From NCBI GenBank assembly GCA_903834645.1, contig CAILKA010000282.1:1-11200 (forward strand): DNA of 11,200 nucleotides. The letters run 5' to 3'. The position numbers and the translations under genes are program-made. Of the stretch, positions 6,200 to 11,200 are shown one piece after another; the first letter of the stretch is position 1; every line of letters begins with the position of its first letter. The stretch is from an uncultured beta proteobacterium. GTDB taxonomy: Bacteria > Pseudomonadota > Gammaproteobacteria > Burkholderiales > Burkholderiaceae_C. The notes beneath the pieces are model-generated. The model saw nothing but the letters and a program-made list of their open reading frames with translations, did not search any database and was not told the origin of the DNA.

Positions 6200-7624
6200 C
6201 TACAGGCCGAGCGCGTCGGCCACCAGCTTGCGCATCTCGCGCTGCAGTCGCTCGCGCACGGGCGCGAGCGTGCGACTGCGGATGCGGTTGTCCATCTCAT
6301 AGGGATCGGCCTGCAGATCGTAGAGCTCGTCGATCTCGCCTGCGCGCGCGCGGTTGATCCAGCGGATGAGCTTGTAGCGGTCGGTGCGCACGGCCTTGTA
6401 GCTCATGCCCACGAGCCAGGGCATCGCCTGCTCGGCCCAGTACTCAACCAGGAACGAGCGGCGCCACCCGGCCACACGCTTGCGACCCGGTGCTTCAAAC
6501 AGCGGAAGCAGCGATCGGCCCTGGATCTGCGGGCCAGGCTTGCCGCCCGCCAGCTCCAGGAAGGTCGGCGCGATGTCCTGGCAGATCACGAGCGGATGCA
6601 CGCGCGAGCCGGGCCTGACGCCGCGCGGCCAGCGCACGATGAAGGGCGACCGTATGCCCTCCTCGTAGGCGAAGCGCCGCTCGGGCAGGAGCCCGTGCTC
6701 GCCGAAGAAGAAGCCGTTGTCGCCCAGGAAGACGATCACGGTGTCATCGAGCTCGCCGCGCCGCTCGAGCAGCTCCAGGATCTGCCCGACCCCCTCGTCC
6801 ACCGGCGCCATCATCCGGGCACGGGCGCGGATTTCCTCCTGCGTGCCCGCTTGCAGTGCGCCGAGCACGGCTTGCGCCGTGGGCCCGCCGCGCAGCTGGA
6901 AAGCCTCGGCCCAGGCCGGCTTGCGGCGCGCCGCCTCCTCGGGTGTCATCACGTTGGGTCGAGGCGGGAAGACAGCGCCTTCGTAGAGGTGGCGATGCCG
7001 CTCGGCCACCACATAGCCGCCCTGGGCGGAGATGTTGAGCGTGCCGTCGGCCAGCTGCTCCGCATCCGGGTGCACGGCCTTGTGGGCGAAGAAGAGCGAC
7101 CAGGGCTTGCGGGTCTTCGAGCCTTTGCCCTTGCCCGGGCGCGGCCGCTCGTCGAGCCACTGCAGCGCCAGCTCGTTCATGATGTCGGTGATGTAGCCGC
7201 GGTGCTGCTGATAGCGCCCGCCGTGATTCAGGCGAGGGTCCCGGATGCTGCCGTGGCCGTCGTAGCTCACCCAGTAGTCGTAGCCCGGGCGCGGCATGCC
7301 GTCGTTGCCCATGTGCCACTTGCCGATGTGTGCCGTCTCGTAGCCCAGGCGCTGCAGCTCGAGGTGGTAGTTGGGCAGCCGGTGGCTCATCGCATCGCGG
7401 GCCACGTTGTCGATGATGCCGTGGCGGCTCGCGTACTGGCCCGTGACGATGCTCGCGCGGTTGGGGCTGCAGATCGGCGTGGTGTGGAAGGCCCGCTCGA
7501 ACAGGGCACCCTCGGCCGCCAGGCGGTCGATGTGGGGCGTCAGCATGTAAGGGTGCCCGCCGGCACCGAACTCGTCGAAGCGCAGGTCGTCGACCAGCAC
7601 GACCAGGAAGTTGGGTCTGTTCAT
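6200..7624 (-). CDS. Type I (formylglycine-dependent) sulfatase, apparently cytoplasmic
   Basis: The 474-residue product has the sulfatase/alkaline-phosphatase fold. Metal ligands Asp12-Asp13 lie in FLVVLVDDLRFDE. The catalytic motif C-S-P-N-R at 52-56 is followed by ASIVTGQYASRHG, so Cys52 should be oxidised to formylglycine. GKWHMG at 101-106 and the GDNGFFFGEHG block (Asp302, Asn303, His310) complete the active site. No signal peptide precedes the first strand, so the enzyme probably acts inside the cell on an imported sulfate ester or on a phosphonate or phosphodiester analogue; family members vary. ATG 7624 gives the family start MNRPNFLVV, whereas an in-frame GTG 33 nt upstream adds an unlikely leader. 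No Shine-Dalgarno sequence is seen. No FGly-generating enzyme is in the window. The gene is divergent from the 2-oxoglutarate oxygenase gene. Confidence 0.9.
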   Translation of the reverse strand: MNRPNFLVVLVDDLRFDEFGAGGHPYMLTPHIDRLAAEGALFERAFHTTPICSPNRASIVTGQYASRHGIIDNVARDAMSHRLPNYHLELQRLGYETAHIGKWHMGNDGMPRPGYDYWVSYDGHGSIRDPRLNHGGRYQQHRGYITDIMNELALQWLDERPRPGKGKGSKTRKPWSLFFAHKAVHPDAEQLADGTLNISAQGGYVVAERHRHLYEGAVFPPRPNVMTPEEAARRKPAWAEAFQLRGGPTAQAVLGALQAGTQEEIRARARMMAPVDEGVGQILELLERRGELDDTVIVFLGDNGFFFGEHGLLPERRFAYEEGIRSPFIVRWPRGVRPGSRVHPLVICQDIAPTFLELAGGKPGPQIQGRSLLPLFEAPGRKRVAGWRRSFLVEYWAEQAMPWLVGMSYKAVRTDRYKLIRWINRARAGEIDELYDLQADPYEMDNRIRSRTLAPVRERLQREMRKLVADALGL

Positions 7625-7630
7625 GGCGGC

Positions 7631-7679
7631 AGTGTAGGGTCGCGGTGGCCAGCGCACCAGCCATGCGGTGCCCTACAGT
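7631..7679. promoter_or_regulatory. Mirror-symmetric divergent promoter region with outward-facing -10-like boxes
   Basis: AGTGTAGGG (7631-7639) and CCCTACAGT (7671-7679) form an inverted repeat with one mismatch, 31 nt apart. Read outward, each arm ends in a -10-like hexamer: TACACT toward the sulfatase (minus) and TACAGT toward the oxygenase (plus). Neither has a convincing -35. The arms could be divergent promoters, an operator, or both. Confidence 0.35.
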
Positions 7680-7710
7680 CCTGGTTCGGCAGGCGCGAAG
7701 GCCTGCCTCG

Positions 7711-7717
7711 AGGAAGG
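7711..7717 (+). promoter_or_regulatory. Ribosome binding site deciding the GTG start of the oxygenase
   Basis: AGGAAGG is a strong Shine-Dalgarno sequence just before GTG 7721. The nearby ATG at 7719 is out of frame and meets a stop at once. The upstream open frame is only an antisense shadow of the sulfatase, so GTG is the best start. Confidence 0.75.
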
Positions 7718-7720
7718 CAT

Positions 7721-8749
7721 GTGATACCGATCATCGACCTGTCCCCCTGCGACTGCGCAGCCCCCGCCGGGAGCGTGGCTCTCACGCGCGCAGTCGACGC
7801 GGCGGCACGCAGCCTGGGCTTCATGCAGGTGATCAACCACGGCATCCCCGACCCCGTCCTGCACGGGCTGCAGCGGGCCATGGACGGCTTCTTCCTGCAG
7901 CCCCTGGCCGCCAAGCAGCCGTGGCGGGCGCCCTCGCCCGCCATCAACCGCGGCTACACGAGCCCGCTGTCGGAGCGGCTGAGCTACAGCGCGGGCGTGG
8001 CCTCGGCGGCCGACCTCTTCGAGGCCTTCAACGTCGGCGCAGCCTGCAGCGATTTTCCGCACCTCGGGCTCGATGCGCTGACCTACGCCGAGAACATCTG
8101 GCCCGCCGATCCGCCGGGGTTTCGCCAGGCGGTGCAGGCCTGGTTCGACGAGGCGGGCCGCCTGGCGCGCCGCCTCACGCGGCTCTTTGCGGTGACGCTG
8201 AGCCTGCCCGAGCGCTACTTCGAGCCCTACGAGGACCACTCCATCGACGTGCTGCGGCTCAACCACTACGCCATGCCGCCGGGCATCGCGCGTGTGGAGC
8301 GCGACCAGATGGGCATGGGGGCGCACACCGACTACGGCATCGTGACCGTGCTGTGGGCCGATCCGGTGACTCCGGGCCTGCAGGTGCAGGCCCCCGACGG
8401 GCGCTGGATCGACGCCACCCCGCAGCCCGGTGCGCTGATGGTCAACCTCGGCGACCTGATGGCGCGCTGGACGGGCGGGCGCTGGACGTCGAGCCTGCAC
8501 CGCGTGCCCCCGCCCCTGGATGGGCAGGGCCGCGTGATCCGGCGCCGCTCGGCTGCCTTCTTTCACGACGGCAATGCCGACGCCGTGATCGGCACGCTGC
8601 CCACCTGCCTGGCCGAAGCCGGGGCCAGCACGAGCGAGCCCATCACGGTGGCCGAGCACCTGCGTCGCAAGCTTGCCGGCTCGCGGGGGCTGCAGCTCAA
8701 CGAGGAAGCAGCGCAGGAGAGTGCGCGCATCCTGCGCGGCGTGGAATGA
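7721..8749 (+). CDS. Isopenicillin N synthase-family 2-oxoglutarate/Fe(II)-dependent oxygenase
   Basis: From the GTG, 342 residues start with IPIIDLS and GFMQVINHGIP, the N-terminal DIOX_N domain signature. The double-stranded beta-helix core carries the iron triad His202-x-Asp204 (in GAHTDYG) and His260 (in SSLHRVP). The 2-oxoglutarate-binding Arg275-x-Ser277 lies in RRRSAAFF. All cofactor residues are present, so the enzyme should be active. It would couple oxidative decarboxylation of 2-oxoglutarate to hydroxylation, desaturation or ring closure of an unknown small molecule. Bacterial relatives include plant-like gibberellin/flavonoid oxygenase homologues as well as IPNS itself; beta-lactam synthesis is not implied. 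It diverges from the sulfatase and lies 55 nt upstream of the crotonase, with which it may be co-transcribed. Confidence 0.92.
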   Translation: MIPIIDLSPCDCAAPAGSVALTRAVDAAARSLGFMQVINHGIPDPVLHGLQRAMDGFFLQPLAAKQPWRAPSPAINRGYTSPLSERLSYSAGVASAADLFEAFNVGAACSDFPHLGLDALTYAENIWPADPPGFRQAVQAWFDEAGRLARRLTRLFAVTLSLPERYFEPYEDHSIDVLRLNHYAMPPGIARVERDQMGMGAHTDYGIVTVLWADPVTPGLQVQAPDGRWIDATPQPGALMVNLGDLMARWTGGRWTSSLHRVPPPLDGQGRVIRRRSAAFFHDGNADAVIGTLPTCLAEAGASTSEPITVAEHLRRKLAGSRGLQLNEEAAQESARILRGVE

Positions 8750-8804
8750 TGGCGCGATCCGCCTGGGTACCCGCCCGCATCCTGCATCACAGAGGACCTC
8801 CCCC

Positions 8805-9635
8805 ATGAGAACCTTCCACGGCGCCGCCTACCGAGCCCAGCACTTCCTGTGGGAAGTCCAGGACGGTGTCGCCACCCTCACGCTGAACCGCCCGGAGCGC
8901 AAGAACCCGCTGACCTTCGACTCCTACGGCGAGATCCGCGACCTGTTCCGCGAGCTGCGCCATGCGAAGGACGTCAAGGTGGTGGTGCTGCGCGGGGCGG
9001 GCGACAACTTCTGCTCCGGCGGCGATGTGCACGAGATCATCGGCCCGCTCGTGCGCATGCAGGAGGCGGGCGACATGGGCGGCCTGCTGGAATTCACCCG
9101 CATGACGGGGGATGCCGTCATCGAGATGCGCCACTGCCCGCAGCCCATCATCGCGGCGGTCGACGGCGTGTGCGCCGGCGCTGGCGCCATCCTGGCGATG
9201 GCCGCCGACCTGCGCCTGGGCACGGCGCGCAGCAAGACCGCCTTCCTCTTCGTGCGCGTGGGCCTGGCCGGCGCGGACATGGGAGCCTGCAACATCCTGC
9301 CGCGCATCATCGGCAGCGGCCGCGCGGCCGAACTGCTCTACACCGGCCGCTCCATGTCCGGCGAGGAGGGGGAGCGCTGGGGCTTCTACAACCGCCTGGT
9401 GGCACCGGAGCAGCTCCACGCTGATGCACAGGCTCTGGCGCGCGAGCTGGCGGCCGGCCCCACCTTCGCCCACGGCATGACCAAGAAGTGCCTGGAGCAG
9501 GAGTGGAGCATGGGCATCGCCGATGCGATCGAGGCCGAGGCGCAGGCCCAGGCCATCTGCATGCAGACGCGCGACTACGGCCGCGCCTACCGCGCCTTCG
9601 TGGAGAAGAGGAAGCCCGAGTTCAAAGGCGACTGA
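8805..9635 (+). CDS. Crotonase/enoyl-CoA hydratase-isomerase family protein lacking the canonical hydratase glutamates
   Basis: The 276-residue product has the crotonase signature. It shows VATLTLNRPERKNPLTFDSY, then the oxyanion-hole segment GAGDNFCSGGDVHEI, and the second oxyanion segment AAVDGVCAGAGAILAMAADLRL. LPRIIGSGRAAELLYTGR and an SGEEGERWGFYNRLV segment follow. Aligned by eye to rat mitochondrial hydratase, the position of Glu144 is Ile129 and the position of Glu164 is about Val152. Asp158 in GADMGA instead aligns with the aspartate used by PaaG-type isomerases. The protein therefore may be an isomerase, hydrolase or other crotonase rather than a simple hydratase. ATG 8805 is preceded by AGAGGA (8791-8796); the longer open frame upstream overlaps the oxygenase and is not used. 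The fold is certain; the reaction is not. Confidence 0.9.
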   Translation: MRTFHGAAYRAQHFLWEVQDGVATLTLNRPERKNPLTFDSYGEIRDLFRELRHAKDVKVVVLRGAGDNFCSGGDVHEIIGPLVRMQEAGDMGGLLEFTRMTGDAVIEMRHCPQPIIAAVDGVCAGAGAILAMAADLRLGTARSKTAFLFVRVGLAGADMGACNILPRIIGSGRAAELLYTGRSMSGEEGERWGFYNRLVAPEQLHADAQALARELAAGPTFAHGMTKKCLEQEWSMGIADAIEAEAQAQAICMQTRDYGRAYRAFVEKRKPEFKGD

Positions 9636-9741
9636 AGCGCGCGAGGCGCTGGTCAGCCGCTGGCCATCTGTCGGCCGAGAGACCTGGCCTCCCCCGGATG
9701 GATCCGCTGCAGCCCTGTGGCCGATCTGCCACGCTGCCGGG

Positions 9742-9770
9742 TTGCACGGCACGCCCGGCGACGCTAGGAT
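9742..9770 (+). promoter_or_regulatory. Candidate promoter of the leu leader and leuA
   Basis: TTGCAC (9742-9747) and TAGGAT (9765-9770) are spaced by exactly 17 nt, with 3 and 4 matches to consensus. The start site is predicted near 9777-9779, at the leader ATG, which would make the leader peptide leaderless. The 105 bases before it, after the crotonase stop, show no gene and no clear terminator. Confidence 0.45.
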
Positions 9771-9778
9771 TTGGAGCC

Positions 9779-9832
9779 ATGATCTGCCGCGCCCTTTGCC
9801 TTCTACTAGGTCCCTCAGGGCCCAGACGGTAG
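9779..9832 (+). CDS. leuL: leuA leader peptide, leucine-rich attenuator peptide
   Basis: The 17-residue ORF reads MICRALCLLLGPSGPRR and ends with TAG at 9830-9832. Four of five residues at positions 6-10 are leucine. Their codons are CTT, CTT, CTA and CTA, whereas the surrounding genes mostly use CTG and CTC. Rare control codons of this sort make a ribosome sensitive to charged tRNA-Leu supply. A strong intrinsic terminator follows 20 nt after the stop, and leuA starts after that: the classic attenuation layout. The only Shine-Dalgarno-like sequences are GGAG, too close at 2 nt, and AGGA at 9766-9769, which overlaps the -10-like box. Translation may therefore start on a leaderless transcript. 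Confidence 0.8.
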   Translation: MICRALCLLLGPSGPRR

Positions 9833-9851
9833 CGCGCGCATTTCCGTAACA

Positions 9852-9888
9852 GGCCCGTTCGCATCCGCGACGGGCCTTTTTTCTTTTC
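9852..9888 (+). terminator. leuA attenuator: intrinsic terminator with competing antiterminator
   Basis: AGGCCCGT (9852-9859) pairs fully with ACGGGCCT (9871-9878). Past a bulged T, CGC/GCG extends the stem to an ATCC loop. Six Ts follow (9878-9883), then a C and four more Ts. GGGCC at 9818-9822, near the end of the leader ORF, can pair with GGCCC at 9853-9857 in the 5' arm. That pairing would open the terminator when a ribosome stalls at the Leu codons upstream. It is the only textbook intrinsic terminator in the window. Confidence 0.88.
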
Positions 9889-9902
9889 TGGAGCTGATCG
9901 TC

Positions 9903-11200
9903 ATGCCGATGCTGAAGAACCCCGCCTTGAAATACCGTGCCTTCGCGCCGGTGGGCCTGACGGACCGCACCTGGCCCGACGCTGTCATCACGCGGCCGCC
10001 GGTCTGGAGCAGCGTCGACCTGCGCGACGGCAACCAGGCCCTGATCGAGCCCATGGACATCCCGCGCAAGCTGCGCATGTTCGAGGCTCTGGTGGCCATC
10101 GGCTTCAAGGAGATCGAGGTGGGCTTTCCCTCCTCCTCCCAGATCGAGTGGGACTTCCTGCGCAAGCTGATCGAGGAAGACCTCATCCCGCAGGACGTCA
10201 CGGTCCAGGTGCTGACCCCGGCGCGCGAGCCGCTGATCCGCCGCACCTTCGATTCGCTGCGCGGTGCGCGCCGCGCGATCGTGCACCTCTACAACGCCAC
10301 CGCCCCCGTGATGCGCAACGTGGTGCTGGGGCTGGACGAGGACGGCATCGTCGAGCTCGCGGCCTCGCACGCCGCGCTCTTCAACGAACTGGCTGCGCAG
10401 CAGCCCGGGACGGACTTCGTCTTCCAGTACTCGCCCGAGATGTTCTCCGGCACCGAACTGCCCTTTGCCAAGCGTGTGGTCGACGCCGTCACGCACGTGT
10501 GGCAGCCCACGCCCGCGCGCAAGTGCATCATCAACCTGCCCACCACAGTGGAGCTGTCCACACCCAACATCTTTGCCGACATGGTCGAGTGGATGCACCG
10601 TCACATCGAGCGGCGCGACAGCGTGGTGCTGTCGGTGCACCCGCACAACGACCGCGGCACCGGCACGGCCACGGCCGAGCTCTCCGTGATGGCAGGCGCC
10701 GACAGGCTCGAGGGGTGCCTGTTCGGCAATGGCGAACGCACCGGCAACCTCGACCTGGTCAACGTGGCACTCAACCTGTACAGCCAGGGGGTCGATCCGG
10801 GGCTGGACTTCTCCGACATCGACGAGATCCGGCGCACGGTGGAGCACTGCAACAAGCTGCCCGTGCACCCGCGCCACCCGTATGTGGGAGACCTGGTCTA
10901 CACCTCGTTTTCCGGGTCGCACCAGGACGCGATCAAGAAGGCCTTCTCCGCCCGCCAGGAAAGCGACATCTGGGACATGCCCTACCTGCCCATCGACCCC
11001 AAGGACGTGGGCCGCAGCTACGAGGCCGTGATCCGTGTCAACAGCCAGTCGGGCAAGGGCGGCATCGCGTACCTGCTGGAGACCGAGTACGGGCTGGAGC
11101 TCCCGAGACGGCTGCAGATCGAGTTCAGCCAGGTGGTGCAGCAGGTGATGGACGCCTCCGGCACCGAGCAGACGGCCGCAGACATCTGGGCCATCTTCCA
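9903..11200 (+). CDS. leuA: 2-isopropylmalate synthase (3' end outside the window)
   Basis: LeuA condenses acetyl-CoA with 2-oxoisovalerate to 2-isopropylmalate, the first committed step of leucine synthesis. The 432 visible residues show the DRE-TIM barrel with SVDLRDGNQALIEP (Arg41, Asp42, Gln45) and GFKEIEVGFPSSSQ. FQYSPEMFSGTE follows, then the metal-binding HPHNDRGTGTA (His246, His248) and a G-N-G-E-R-T-G-N motif. The KYRAF N-terminus and overall form match the longer LeuA class (roughly 560 residues), so the C-terminal leucine-binding regulatory domain should lie beyond the window edge. GGAG at 9891-9894 lies 8 nt before the ATG. Expression appears controlled by the leader-peptide attenuator just upstream. 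Confidence 0.96.
   Translation, partial: MPMLKNPALKYRAFAPVGLTDRTWPDAVITRPPVWSSVDLRDGNQALIEPMDIPRKLRMFEALVAIGFKEIEVGFPSSSQIEWDFLRKLIEEDLIPQDVTVQVLTPAREPLIRRTFDSLRGARRAIVHLYNATAPVMRNVVLGLDEDGIVELAASHAALFNELAAQQPGTDFVFQYSPEMFSGTELPFAKRVVDAVTHVWQPTPARKCIINLPTTVELSTPNIFADMVEWMHRHIERRDSVVLSVHPHNDRGTGTATAELSVMAGADRLEGCLFGNGERTGNLDLVNVALNLYSQGVDPGLDFSDIDEIRRTVEHCNKLPVHPRHPYVGDLVYTSFSGSHQDAIKKAFSARQESDIWDMPYLPIDPKDVGRSYEAVIRVNSQSGKGGIAYLLETEYGLELPRRLQIEFSQVVQQVMDASGTEQTAADIWAIF

Noticed and set aside
6188..7720. Long plus-strand open frame upstream of the oxygenase, continuous with it (853 residues in all)
   Set aside because: It is the antisense shadow of the sulfatase gene. The sulfatase frame shows all family motifs; this one shows none until the GTG at 7721 with its strong ribosome binding site.
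7721..8749. Oxygenase as isopenicillin N synthase in a beta-lactam cluster
   Set aside because: It shares only the superfamily motifs and keeps the 2-oxoglutarate-binding region. No ACV synthetase or other beta-lactam gene is present.
8787..10922. Minus-strand open frame of 711 codons across the crotonase, attenuator and leuA
   Set aside because: It runs antisense to two firmly identified genes and a terminator, is rich in His, Arg, Ala and Val as expected of GC-rich antisense frames, and has no recognisable domain.

Overview
The window looks like a very GC-rich chromosomal stretch of a betaproteobacterium, most likely Burkholderiales (Comamonadaceae-like). The reasons are a Bug-type periplasmic binding protein, a short H-NS protein of the GRGKRP type, strong GC bias at third codon positions, and the set of CoA-thioester and M81 (MlrC-like) genes. 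No transposase, integrase, CRISPR array or structural RNA gene was seen.

Layout. Positions 1-338 hold the 3' end of an MlrC-like (M81) gene. It converges on an H-NS-family gene (471-845, minus). Divergent from H-NS, a small secreted six-cysteine repeat protein (968-1252) sits 6 nt upstream of a long acyl-CoA dehydrogenase with an N-terminal extension of the (2S)-methylsuccinyl-CoA dehydrogenase type (1259-3013). One base after that gene, a family III CoA-transferase protein closely resembling 2-methylfumaryl-CoA isomerase (Mct) begins at a GTG (3015-4229). These three form a probable operon. Next come a HutD/Ves gene (4329-4922), a short ORF that looks like an abandoned signal peptide, and a Bug receptor gene (5150-6148). 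The Bug gene converges, across a 10-bp hairpin, on a type I sulfatase (6200-7624, minus). The sulfatase diverges from an isopenicillin-N-synthase-type 2-oxoglutarate/Fe(II) oxygenase (GTG start, 7721-8749), which is followed by a crotonase-family gene (8805-9635). The window ends in leuA (9903 onward), preceded by a complete transcription attenuator: promoter, leucine-rich leader peptide and terminator.

How the genes fit together. Mcd-type and Mct-type enzymes catalyse consecutive steps: methylsuccinyl-CoA to mesaconyl-C1-CoA, then to mesaconyl-C4-CoA. The pair would join the ethylmalonyl-CoA pathway to the citramalyl-CoA branch of the 3-hydroxypropionate bicycle. This is the most interesting metabolic inference here. 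The Bug receptor, sulfatase, oxygenase and crotonase are consistent with scavenging and breakdown of organic acids or sulfate esters, but no substrate can be read from the sequence. leuA is biosynthetic and independently regulated.

Two signals are less expected. One is the secreted protein made almost entirely of three 23-residue CYSIR...MCLA repeats. The other is a recurring arrangement in which a -10-like hexamer lies 6-8 nt upstream of an ATG (hutD, sulfatase, leu leader), suggesting leaderless transcripts.
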